Source of the DNA: Janthinobacterium psychrotolerans
Lineage (GTDB): Bacteria > Pseudomonadota > Gammaproteobacteria > Burkholderiales > Burkholderiaceae_D
Assembly (NCBI RefSeq): GCF_001677885.1
Contig: NZ_LOCQ01000061.1
Span: 310,001-374,000 of the forward strand
Length of the DNA stretch: 64,000 nucleotides
Reading direction: 5' to 3'
In this document: positions 54,799 to 62,734 of the stretch, in pieces
Position numbering within the stretch: position 1 is the first letter of the stretch
How the letters are laid out: the number at the start of each line of letters is the position of its first letter
Program-made: the position numbers and the translations under genes
The notes under the pieces: model-generated
Databases searched by the model: none
The model's input: the letters and a program-made list of their open reading frames with translations, nothing else
What the model was told of the DNA's origin: nothing

Positions 54799-55571
54799 TG
54801 TCTAAACTCTAGGGCGATAATGTTTTTTTCGCTATTGCTACGGCGCTGTCCCAGCAAATTCAACAAACTCGCCAAGGTCTCTTCATATCCTGCTGCGGCC
54901 TGGGCCTGGCCGGAAAACTGCATGCGCCCGTGATTGAGGCTGCCGCTGCCGTCAAGCAGCAGCGGGCCTTTCATCGAGCGCAATGTCAACTGGGCCTGCT
55001 GCCCCTGCCAGTCGAAATCGAGTTCATAACTGCCCAGCGGGCGCAGCGACGACAGGCGCGACGCCATGTCCGTCATCTGCAAGGTGGTACGCCCGACGGC
55101 CGAAAACTGCTGCTGCTCCAGGGCCAGCTGCAAGGTGCTCCACGACAGGCGCATGCTGCCGGTCGGCGCCACCGTATTCAGGGGCGCGCCCAGGCCGCCC
55201 AGGCCATCGGCCGGCAGCAGCAGCGCCGCCGGGCTGACCTGCCAGTGCGACCAGGAGCCGCGCAGATTGACCGGCTGCGACAGCGCTTCGGCATTTTGCA
55301 GTTCGACGTCGACCGATCCCCACAGCACCGACGGCGCAATGCGCCAGTTGAAGCGGCCAGGCAACAATGGCGTGACGGCGCCGCCGGCACTGGCCGCGCC
55401 GCCGACAAAGGCCGAACCGCGCCACAGGGTACCTTGCGCGTCGCCCAAGGTCAAACGCCCGCCGGTCTGCTTTTCAACGATGGTGGCAACCCAGGCGGCC
55501 GGGAAAAACACCAGCAGGGTCAGGCACACGCTGACGACGATCGCCAGCAGCCACAGCACCGCGCGCTTCAT
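54795..55571 (-). CDS. gspN: Type II secretion protein GspN
   Basis: 258 residues from the ATG at 55571. One N-terminal membrane helix (VLWLLAIVVSVCLTLLVFFPA), then a periplasmic domain with LTLGDAQGTLWRGSA, the GspN signature. GspN is a non-universal inner membrane component of uncertain role. It overlaps gspM upstream and gspD downstream by 4 bp each. Confidence 0.9.
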   Translation of the reverse strand: MKRAVLWLLAIVVSVCLTLLVFFPAAWVATIVEKQTGGRLTLGDAQGTLWRGSAFVGGAASAGGAVTPLLPGRFNWRIAPSVLWGSVDVELQNAEALSQPVNLRGSWSHWQVSPAALLLPADGLGGLGAPLNTVAPTGSMRLSWSTLQLALEQQQFSAVGRTTLQMTDMASRLSSLRPLGSYELDFDWQGQQAQLTLRSMKGPLLLDGSGSLNHGRMQFSGQAQAAAGYEETLASLLNLLGQRRSNSEKNIIALEFRQ

Positions 55572-56101
55572 CGTGTCACGCCCGGGCTCTGGTGCAGCGA
55601 CAAGGTGGCGTCGACCATGCCCGCCTTGCCTTGCGCCGTGATCTTCGCGTCCTGCACCGCGATGCGGCCTTCGCGGCGCAAGCCGTCCAGCCACAGCATG
55701 ACGCTGGCAAACGGCACGCCGTTCAACTGCACGCGCGCATATTCACCGGTCAGTGACAGCGACTGCGGCGCCAGGCCGCGCGCTTTCAGCGACGCATCGA
55801 GGCTCTCGCGGTTCATGGGCGCCACCTGCACCGGCGCCTGGCGCGACAATTCTCCCGCTTCGCGCGCCAGCGATTGCAGCACGGCCGCCTGCTGGCGCAG
55901 CTCGGGCAAGCTCTTTTGCAGCGCGATGCGGCCGTTCCAGGCCGGCTCGAACAACACCGCATACACCAGCGCCAGGCCGGCCACCACCGCGCCGATGGAA
56001 AGTAATTTGCGTTCCTGCGCCGTGCGTTCGGCCCAGAAGGCCAGCAGGGCCTGCTGGCGCGTGGCCAGTGCCGCGCGGCCCTTGTTCAATGCGATGCTCA
56101 T
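55568..56101 (-). CDS. gspM: Type II secretion protein GspM
   Basis: 177 residues from the ATG at 56101. N-terminal cytoplasmic part, one membrane helix (LLSIGAVVAGLALVYAVLF), then a coiled-coil and ferredoxin-like periplasmic domain. It stabilises GspL. It overlaps gspL and gspN by 4 bp. Confidence 0.9.
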   Translation of the reverse strand: MSIALNKGRAALATRQQALLAFWAERTAQERKLLSIGAVVAGLALVYAVLFEPAWNGRIALQKSLPELRQQAAVLQSLAREAGELSRQAPVQVAPMNRESLDASLKARGLAPQSLSLTGEYARVQLNGVPFASVMLWLDGLRREGRIAVQDAKITAQGKAGMVDATLSLHQSPGVTR

Positions 56102-57327
56102 GCTGATGCTCCCGTGGCGACCGTGATTTTCCACACGCCCGGCTCCGTCTCGTTCAAGGCCAGCTTGCGCGCGGCCAGCCCCTGTTTCACCTGCGCCTGG
56201 GCGCTGGCGTCGACCATGTCGGGCTTGATGCGCACGATCAGGCTGCGCTCGCGGTATTCGAGCGAGGCCACCACGCCGCGCCCGGCCAGGCCGCCCAGGG
56301 CCTCGCCCAGCGCCGCGCTCATGCTGGTGAAGTCATCCATGCTGGCCTGGCCGCCCTGCAAGCGCGCCGCGGCGATATTGCGCCGCATCTGTTCGGCTTC
56401 CAGGCCGAATACCGGCGCCTCGTTCGGGTACGCCGCCTTGAAGGTTTGCTGCATCGAGGTCTGCACCGTCGCCACTTCGCGCTTCAGGCGCGACCATTCG
56501 ATATTGAGGCCAGCGAGGTTGACGATCACCGCCAGGATCGCCAGGCGCAGCGGCCAGCGCCAGCGCGCCCAGTCGCGCGCGGCCGCGCCGCCCGCCCCCA
56601 GCGCAGGCGCCAGGTCCAGCGCGGCGGTGCGGCTGGCGGCGATCCAGTGCGCCCAGTGATCGACTTCCACCGTCACGCCTGCCACCTCCTGCGCCAGTTG
56701 CTGGTACTGCGCCAGTGCGTCCTGCGCCACGTAGAGCGTCAGCGGCACGTCGCCCGCAAACGCGCGCGTGGTCGCCAGCGCCTGTTGCGCGTCCAGCGGC
56801 AGCACCAGGCCCAGGCCTTCCTGCGGCGTCTGGCGCAAGGCCAGCTCAATGCCCTGGCTGCCCGCATGCAGGCTGGCCGATACACCGCCAGGCGGCAGCG
56901 GCAGGCACAGTTGCGATGGCAGCACGGCCACCTTGCGCGCGCCCTGCGCCAGCAAGGCCTGCACCAGCACTTCGACCCAGGCGCGCTGCGCCACGGCCAC
57001 CGTGCGCAGGCCGGCGGCGTCAGGCGCGCCGGCGGCCAGCACGCAGTCCTGCGCGTCGCCGAGGATATGTTCTTCCACCAGGCCAGGCAGGGCCGCGCGC
57101 AGGCGCGCGCCGGCCAGCGGCGGGGTTTTCAGGCGCAGCAGGGTCACGTCGGCCGCCGCCAGCAGCAGCACCACGCGCTGCGCGCCGGCGATCAGCTGGC
57201 CCAGGCTGCCCAGCGCGGCATTGCCCTGCTGCTGCAGCGCGCCGCCGTCGCCGGCCAGCACAAAGGCGCATGCGGCGGCAGCGTCAAGGGACGCCTTGGC
57301 CGGGTGGCGGATATACAAAGTTGTCAA
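56098..57327 (-). CDS. gspL: Type II secretion protein GspL
   Basis: 409 residues. A cytoplasmic actin-like domain (ARLRAALPGLVEEHILGDAQD), a membrane helix near 275 (LRLAILAVIVNLAGLNI) and a periplasmic ferredoxin-like domain. It couples GspE to the membrane. The start seems to be TTG at 57327: no in-frame ATG or GTG lies between the gspK stop and the conserved N-terminus TLYIRHP. Confidence 0.9.
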   Translation of the reverse strand: MTTLYIRHPAKASLDAAAACAFVLAGDGGALQQQGNAALGSLGQLIAGAQRVVLLLAAADVTLLRLKTPPLAGARLRAALPGLVEEHILGDAQDCVLAAGAPDAAGLRTVAVAQRAWVEVLVQALLAQGARKVAVLPSQLCLPLPPGGVSASLHAGSQGIELALRQTPQEGLGLVLPLDAQQALATTRAFAGDVPLTLYVAQDALAQYQQLAQEVAGVTVEVDHWAHWIAASRTAALDLAPALGAGGAAARDWARWRWPLRLAILAVIVNLAGLNIEWSRLKREVATVQTSMQQTFKAAYPNEAPVFGLEAEQMRRNIAAARLQGGQASMDDFTSMSAALGEALGGLAGRGVVASLEYRERSLIVRIKPDMVDASAQAQVKQGLAARKLALNETEPGVWKITVATGASA

Positions 57328-57346
57328 AGGGACTCGCTTTCAGGTT

Positions 57347-58315
57347 TTAATTTTCCCGCAACCAGACCAGGCTGGTGGTGCGCTGTGGATTCGGCTGGCG
57401 CCACACCAGCGCCTGCGCGTCGAGCGCGGCGCGGTCCAGCCGCACCCGGATCACGGTCAGGAAGTACTGGCTCTTCACATCGATCTCCACGCCGTCAATC
57501 ACGTTCTTGCCATTAATATTATTCTTGAAGTTGCCCGCATCGACAAACTTTTTCCGCGGATTGGACAAGGTCAGCGCGCTCGCTTCGGACACCGACATGT
57601 CGGTGACGGCCGCCAGCACTTCGGCCGGGGCGGTATTGACGTTCACCGGCGTCACCTGCGGCAGCACGATCACGTAGTCGCGCAGCGCTTCGATCACTTG
57701 CGGGGTATAGCCGGGCACCGCCAGCAAATCCTCGATCTGCGTCATGGCCACCGGCTCGCTGCCGCCGGCGGTGGCGGTGTCGGTCTTCCTGCCGCCGCCG
57801 TCGCTGGCGGCCCGCGCCTTGGGACGCGCGCGCGCCACCGCATCGGCCGTGGCCTGCGCCAGGCCGCTGTCGAGCCGCAAGTTGCCCAGCAATCGCTGGT
57901 AGGCCCGCAGCTGCCCCGGGCTGGGCATGCCGGTGATATCGACCAGGTTGGTCAGATTGAAACGCGCCTGCGCATCGAGCGCGCGGCCCGACACGGTGGC
58001 GTCGAATTTTTCCATCTCGACCTTTTCGCGGTCGACGTAATCATCGAGCCGCGCTTCCTCGATCGGCGTGGCCCACACGCCATCCATCGCCGTCAGGGAC
58101 GGATTGTCCTGGCGCAGCCAGAAGCGGGCAAAGTCGACCATGCCGCGCATGGCCCACTGCGTCTGCAGGCGCTGGCGCTGGTTTTCCATCGAGCGCACCT
58201 GCACCTGCTGCTGCCAGAACAGGCTGGCCACCACCGTGATGGCCAGCGCCGTCAAGAGCAGGGCCGTGATGACGGCCACGCCGCGCTGGCGCGCCGGGCG
58301 ATTGAATGCTTTCAT
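57347..58315 (-). CDS. gspK: Type II secretion minor pseudopilin GspK
   Basis: 322 residues from the ATG at 58315. Prepilin leader cleaved after Gly12 (RQRG-VAVITALLLTALA). The usual Glu5 of mature pilins is absent, as expected for GspK. The large alpha domain and the calcium-binding-type segment (VNVNTAPAEVLAA) follow. It caps the pseudopilus tip with I and J. 4-bp overlap with gspJ. Confidence 0.93.
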   Translation of the reverse strand: MKAFNRPARQRGVAVITALLLTALAITVVASLFWQQQVQVRSMENQRQRLQTQWAMRGMVDFARFWLRQDNPSLTAMDGVWATPIEEARLDDYVDREKVEMEKFDATVSGRALDAQARFNLTNLVDITGMPSPGQLRAYQRLLGNLRLDSGLAQATADAVARARPKARAASDGGGRKTDTATAGGSEPVAMTQIEDLLAVPGYTPQVIEALRDYVIVLPQVTPVNVNTAPAEVLAAVTDMSVSEASALTLSNPRKKFVDAGNFKNNINGKNVIDGVEIDVKSQYFLTVIRVRLDRAALDAQALVWRQPNPQRTTSLVWLREN

Positions 58316-58956
58316 CCGGGCCCCAGCAAGAATACCTTGGACAGGCCGGCGGCCTGGCCGGGCAGCTGCAAGGTCACTTCGAGGCCGGCCAGGTCGCCGG
58401 TCTTGCTGCCGGCGCCCAGGGTGATCCAGTCGGGCGTGGTGTTGCTGGCCAGGCTGCGCTGGCCGCGCATCGCCATGCTGTCGACACCGCGCAGCAGCAC
58501 CACGCTGGCGTTGCCGGTATCGGTGTCGTCGCGCGCCGCCTGCCACAAGGTGTCGAGCACGGCCAGGTCGCGCGTGCCGATCGACTCGCGCCGCGTCAGC
58601 ACGCCGCCCACCAGGCGATAGGTCACCACCTGCAGCTGCTGCGGCTGCTGCTCGGCGACGGCCTGGCGCACCATCATCAGGCGGTCGGCCTCGGCCGACA
58701 GATAGCTGCGGCCATTGAGCAGGGTCTGGCTGCCGGCGGTGACGGCGCTGGAACCGGCCAGGTGGTCGCAATCGCTCTGCATCTGCGCAAATGTCAGCTG
58801 CATGCCGCGCGACTGTTCCAGCTGGGCGTTGAGCACTTCGCGCGAGCGCACGATGCTGTCGAGGCCACGCCAGCCCAGCACGGCGACCATCGCCAGGATG
58901 CCGATCGCCACCAGCAATTCGATCAGCGTAAAGCCGGCGGAACGTGGGCGCGCCAT
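58312..58956 (-). CDS. gspJ: Type II secretion minor pseudopilin GspJ
   Basis: 214 residues. Prepilin cleavage after Gly8 (SAG-FTLIELLVAIGILA) with Glu at mature position 5. A pilin globular domain follows. The start overlaps the gspI stop by 1 bp (TGATG). Confidence 0.93.
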   Translation of the reverse strand: MARPRSAGFTLIELLVAIGILAMVAVLGWRGLDSIVRSREVLNAQLEQSRGMQLTFAQMQSDCDHLAGSSAVTAGSQTLLNGRSYLSAEADRLMMVRQAVAEQQPQQLQVVTYRLVGGVLTRRESIGTRDLAVLDTLWQAARDDTDTGNASVVLLRGVDSMAMRGQRSLASNTTPDWITLGAGSKTGDLAGLEVTLQLPGQAAGLSKVFLLGPG

Positions 58957-59339
58957 CAGTCGTTGAACGCCAGCAGGACCAGGCGCACGATGCGCCGGGC
59001 CGGGTATTGCGCGTCATAGACGTTCACGCGCACCTGCCGCATGCGCGGATTCGGCGTGGCCACCACTTCTTCTTCGCAGATCAGTTTCAGGTCGCCCTGC
59101 GGACAATCCTCGCTGCGCTTGCCGGTCTGCGGAAAGGTCTTGGCCAGGCGCAGGCGCACCAGGTGGTTTTCGGCCGACCAGGTGGCCATCATGGCGCTGC
59201 GCAGGCCGTCGCTGTTCTGCGTCAGGCTGCCGACGGCGCGCAGGGACGCGCCCAGCGCGGTGCCGACGATCACCAGCGCGACGAGCACTTCGAGCAGCGT
59301 GAAACCGCGTTGCCGCTGGTGTCGTGTAGAGAGTGTCAT
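58956..59339 (-). CDS. gspI: Type II secretion minor pseudopilin GspI
   Basis: 127 residues. Prepilin cleavage after Gly12 (QRG-FTLLEVLVALVIVG) with Glu at mature position 5. WSAENHLVRLRL is typical of GspI. It overlaps gspH and gspJ by 1 bp each. Confidence 0.93.
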   Translation of the reverse strand: MTLSTRHQRQRGFTLLEVLVALVIVGTALGASLRAVGSLTQNSDGLRSAMMATWSAENHLVRLRLAKTFPQTGKRSEDCPQGDLKLICEEEVVATPNPRMRQVRVNVYDAQYPARRIVRLVLLAFND

Positions 59340-59821
59340 TATTGCTCGACCGTGAAGTGGCCGATGCCGTCGGCGCGGATGGAGACGCTGCGCTCGCCGC
59401 TGGCCAGGGTCAGCACAAAAGGCTTGTCGACCGGCTCGCGGCCGAACACGATGCGCAGCGGCTGGGCCACGGTGGTGGCCGGCTGCACGCTGAGCAGCAT
59501 CGGCGTATTGGCAAAGCTGCGCTCGCGCAGCAAATCATCCTTGGTCACGGCCTGCCAAAGTTTTTCATTGAGGACCAGAAAACGGTACTGGTTTTCGTCG
59601 GCTTCGAACGCCACCTGGCGGCTGCGCACGATGGCTTCGTCGCGCGCCAGCTGCAGCAGCAGGGCGATGCGCTCGGCCTCTTTTTGCAGCGCCTGCTGGC
59701 CGTTGGGCATGGCGTTGAGCGACACCAGCCCCAGGGTGACGCCGATGATGACCATCACCACCAGCAGTTCGATCAGCGTGAAGCCGCGCTGCAACTGGCG
59801 TTGGGCACGCATGACAGGCAT
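59339..59821 (-). CDS. gspH: Type II secretion minor pseudopilin GspH
   Basis: 160 residues. Prepilin cleavage after Gly13 (QRG-FTLIELLVVMVIIG), then LLLQLARDEAIVRSRQVAF, the GspH signature. It lies 10 bp after gspG. Confidence 0.92.
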   Translation of the reverse strand: MPVMRAQRQLQRGFTLIELLVVMVIIGVTLGLVSLNAMPNGQQALQKEAERIALLLQLARDEAIVRSRQVAFEADENQYRFLVLNEKLWQAVTKDDLLRERSFANTPMLLSVQPATTVAQPLRIVFGREPVDKPFVLTLASGERSVSIRADGIGHFTVEQ

Positions 59822-59831
59822 GGGATAAAAC

Positions 59832-60284
59832 TTACTGGTCCCAGGAGCCGATATCGGCGTCGTCGCCGCTACCGCCGGGCTGGCCGTCGGCGCCCAGCGA
59901 GATGATGTCGACTTCGCCTTTCAGGCCAGGCGACAGGTACTGGTAAGGATTGCCCCATGGGTCTTTCGGCATTTTTTCCAGGTAACCGCCCGCCTTCCAG
60001 CCATTCGCGGCCGGGCCGACGGTCGGTTTTTCCACCAGCGCGCGCAAGCCCTGCTCGGTGGTCGGATAGCGCTGGTTGTCCAGGCGATACAGTTTCAAGG
60101 CTTGCATCACGGTAGCGATGTCGACTTTCGCCGCCGCCACTTTCGATTCGCCGGTACGGGCGATCAGCTTGGGCACCACCAGCGAGGCGAGGATGCCCAT
60201 GATCACCACCACCACCATGATTTCAATCAGCGTGAAGCCGCGCGCGCGGCGCTGCGGTATCGAACGGGTTGCTGCGTTTTGCAT
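59832..60284 (-). CDS. gspG: Type II secretion major pseudopilin GspG
   Basis: 150 residues from the ATG at 60284. Leader of 16 residues, cleaved before FTLIEIMVVVVIMGILA. The C-terminal region has the calcium-site pattern DPWGNPYQYL and ISLGADGQPGGSGDDADIGSW. It is the first gene of the operon and the main pseudopilus subunit. No Shine-Dalgarno is seen in front of the ATG (the upstream stretch is CTCTCTTCTT), so initiation may use another mechanism or an upstream start. GspO, the prepilin peptidase, must be elsewhere. Confidence 0.95.
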   Translation of the reverse strand: MQNAATRSIPQRRARGFTLIEIMVVVVIMGILASLVVPKLIARTGESKVAAAKVDIATVMQALKLYRLDNQRYPTTEQGLRALVEKPTVGPAANGWKAGGYLEKMPKDPWGNPYQYLSPGLKGEVDIISLGADGQPGGSGDDADIGSWDQ

Positions 60285-60317
60285 AAGAAGAGAGAGAAGT
60301 AGGTCCGTGGAGTGCAG

Positions 60318-60360
60318 AGTATAAAGCCGAAATATGACAAAGCCTGTCATATGGGGACAA
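60318..60360 (-). promoter_or_regulatory. Promoter and palindrome of the type II secretion operon
   Basis: A perfect 8-5-8 inverted repeat, ATATGACA-AAGCC-TGTCATAT (60332-60352), lies 48 bp before gspG. Two promoter readings are possible. TATACT at 60318-60323 may be the -10, with the palindrome at -35. Or TTGTCC (60355-60360) and CATATT (60331-60336) may be spaced 18 bp, with the palindrome in the spacer. Both fit an operator. Confidence 0.6.
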
Positions 60361-60385
60361 TTTACGAAAATTTATCGCGCCGTGT

Positions 60386-61147
60386 TCAGACTGACAAGGC
60401 GGCGTCGCCACAGACGGCGCAACATGGATCGCGCGCCACGCGCATGCTGTTCCACTCCATATGCAGGCCGTCGAGCAGCAGCAAGCGCCCCGCCAGCGAC
60501 GCGCCGATGCCCATGATGAGCTTCAGCGCCTCGGCCGCCTGCATGCTGCCGACCACGCCCACCAGCGGCGCGAACACGCCCATGGTGGAGCAGGCTTCGT
60601 CGGTGAAGGCCTGGTCTTGCGGGAACAAACAGCTGTAGCACGGCTGGCTGCCCGTGCGCGGGTCGAACACGCTGACCTGGCCGTCGAAGCGGATCACGGC
60701 GCCCGACACCAGCGGCACCTGGTGCGCCACGCAGGCGCGGTTGACGGCGTGGCGGGTGGCGAAGTTGTCGGTACAGTCGAGCACCACGGTGCTGGCGGCC
60801 ACCAGTTCGGCCAGGCGCGCATCATCCACGCGCTCCTGCAGCGCAACGAGCGCTATCTCCGGATTGATATCGGCCAGCGTGATGCGCGCCGAAGCGGCTT
60901 TCGGCTGGCCCACGCGCTGCGTGGTATGGGCGATCTGGCGCTGCAGATTGGTCAGGTCGACCGTATCGTCGTCGACCAGGGTCAGCTGGCCAACGCCGGA
61001 CGCGGCCAGGTACATGGCGGCCGGCGAGCCGAGGCCGCCGGCGCCGATCACCAGCACCCGCGCGTCCAGCAGCGCCTGCTGGCCTTCGATGCCGATCTGG
61101 TCAAGCAGGATATGGCGCGAATAGCGCAGCAGCTGGTCGTCATTCAC
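60386..61147 (-). CDS. ThiF/MoeB/HesA-family adenylyltransferase
   Basis: 253 residues. E1-like fold: nucleotide motif GAGGLG at 35-40, the LTNLQRQ/KAASA ATP site, Cys186 as likely catalytic, and zinc ligands Cys170, Cys173, Cys243 and Cys246. It activates the C-terminal glycine of ThiS or MoaD for thiamine or molybdopterin synthesis; which one cannot be told. The start is GTG with no Shine-Dalgarno, because a perfect 12-bp hairpin directly abuts the start codon. Confidence 0.92.
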   Translation of the reverse strand: MNDDQLLRYSRHILLDQIGIEGQQALLDARVLVIGAGGLGSPAAMYLAASGVGQLTLVDDDTVDLTNLQRQIAHTTQRVGQPKAASARITLADINPEIALVALQERVDDARLAELVAASTVVLDCTDNFATRHAVNRACVAHQVPLVSGAVIRFDGQVSVFDPRTGSQPCYSCLFPQDQAFTDEACSTMGVFAPLVGVVGSMQAAEALKLIMGIGASLAGRLLLLDGLHMEWNSMRVARDPCCAVCGDAALSV

Positions 61148-61174
61148 GGGGTCAGACCCGCCGGGTCTGACCCC
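61148..61174. repeat. Perfect 27-nt palindrome at the thiF start (REP-like)
   Basis: GGGGTCAGACCC, loop GCC, GGGTCTGACCCC: a perfect 12-bp stem that ends at the base before the GTG start. It fills the 52-bp gap after the ctpA-like stop. It looks like a repetitive extragenic palindrome or a terminator without T-run; a second copy is not in this window. Confidence 0.75.
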
Positions 61175-61199
61175 AGCAGTGGCAGTTGGGGAATAAGCA

Positions 61200-62702
61200 T
61201 CACGGTTTCTGGACCGGTATCTTCTTGTCCTCGGCCTTGATATCGGACTTGATCTCGGGCTTGTCGCTGATCCTGGCCGCCTTGGCGTCGGCCTTGTGCT
61301 CGGCCTTGGACAACTGCACCGGCAGGCCCTGGAAGTGGTTCAGCGCCTGCTGCAGCTGGAAATCATCCTTGGCGCCGTATTCGAGCGGCTTGCGCTTTTT
61401 CGCCGTGGCGATCAAACGCTGCTCTTCTTCCAGCTGGTCGTGCACGGCGCCCAGGGTCGGCGCGGCCGCTTCGGGCTTGCCGTCATCGCTGTTCAGGTGT
61501 TTTTCCAGGTCCGCTTCGCGCACGCGCAGGCTGTTCCAGCCGTCGCCGTCGGCCGTTTCATCGACCAGCAGGTCGGGCACGATGCCGCGCGCCTGGATGG
61601 TGCGCCCTTTCGGCGTGTAGTAGCGCGCCGTGGTCAGCTTGACGGCGGTGTCGGCGGTCAGCTGGCGCAGGGTCTGCACCGAGCCCTTGCCGAAGGTTTG
61701 CGTACCGATCACGGTGGCGCGCTTGTAGTCCTGCAGCGCGCCGGCGACGATTTCCGAGGCCGAGGCCGAGCCGGCGTTGACCAGCACCACCAGCGGCACG
61801 GTTTTCAGCGCGGCCGGCAGCTTGGCCAGCGGGTCCGCCTTGGCGCCCGGCGGCGCATAGAATTCGCGCCGGCCATAGAACACCTGCTTCGATTCCGGCA
61901 GCTGGCCGCTGGTCGAGACGATCACCGAATTGCTGGGCAAGAAGGCGGCCGAGACGCCGATGGCGCCCGGCACCACGCCGCCCGGGTCGTTGCGCAGGTC
62001 CAGCACCAGGCCCTTGAGCTTGGGGTCCTGCGCATACAGGGCGTTGATCTTCCTGACCATGTCGTCGACGGTCGGCTCCTGGAACTGGGCGATGCGCAGC
62101 CAGGCGTAGCCGGGCGCGACCATTTTGGCCTTGACGCTTTGCACGCGGATTTCTTCGCGCACGATGGGAAACACCAGCGGCTTGCTGTCGCCCTTGCGCG
62201 ACACCGTCAGCACCAGCTTGCTGTTGGGCTGGCCGCGCATGCGCTTGATCACCTCGTCAAGCTGCAAGCCCTTGAGCGGCACATTGTCGAGGCGGGTGAT
62301 CAGGTCGCCGGCCTCGATGCCGGCCTTGGCGGCGGGACTGTCCTCGATCGGCGAGACCACCTTGACGTAGCCGTCTTCCATGCTCACTTCGATGCCGATG
62401 CCGACAAACTTGCCCTGCACGCTCTCGCGCATTTCCTTGAAGGCGTTCTTGTCCAGGTAGACCGAATGCGGGTCCAGCGACGACACCATGCCGGCGATCG
62501 CTTCGGACAGCAGCTTCTTGTCTGCCACCTTTTCAACGTAATCGGTCTTGATCAGGCCAAACACGTCGGACAGCTGGCGCAGCTCGTCGAGCGGCAGCGG
62601 CGCGCCCACTTTTTGCGCAATGGCCGGGAACTGCACCGTGGCGCCGATGCCGGCCAGCAGGCCCGCGCCGATCAAGACTATGCTTTTTACTGTGATGCCC
62701 AT
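61200..62702 (-). CDS. C-terminal processing protease, S41 family (CtpA/Prc type)
   Basis: 500 residues. N-terminal signal or anchor helix (IVLIGAGLLAGIGATV), PDZ domain (VSPIEDSPAAKAGIEAGDLITRLDN) and the protease core with catalytic Ser314 (GSASASE) and Lys339 (TFGKGS), 25 residues apart as in Prc. A C-terminal Lys/Asp-rich tail of about 60 residues is low complexity. It is 33 bp downstream of the EnvC-like gene, the usual pair in Burkholderiales. It likely trims or regulates peptidoglycan hydrolases in the periplasm. Confidence 0.95.
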   Translation of the reverse strand: MGITVKSIVLIGAGLLAGIGATVQFPAIAQKVGAPLPLDELRQLSDVFGLIKTDYVEKVADKKLLSEAIAGMVSSLDPHSVYLDKNAFKEMRESVQGKFVGIGIEVSMEDGYVKVVSPIEDSPAAKAGIEAGDLITRLDNVPLKGLQLDEVIKRMRGQPNSKLVLTVSRKGDSKPLVFPIVREEIRVQSVKAKMVAPGYAWLRIAQFQEPTVDDMVRKINALYAQDPKLKGLVLDLRNDPGGVVPGAIGVSAAFLPSNSVIVSTSGQLPESKQVFYGRREFYAPPGAKADPLAKLPAALKTVPLVVLVNAGSASASEIVAGALQDYKRATVIGTQTFGKGSVQTLRQLTADTAVKLTTARYYTPKGRTIQARGIVPDLLVDETADGDGWNSLRVREADLEKHLNSDDGKPEAAAPTLGAVHDQLEEEQRLIATAKKRKPLEYGAKDDFQLQQALNHFQGLPVQLSKAEHKADAKAARISDKPEIKSDIKAEDKKIPVQKP

Positions 62703-62734
62703 GTGTGATTCGCAATCTGCAAGTACGTTGTTAC

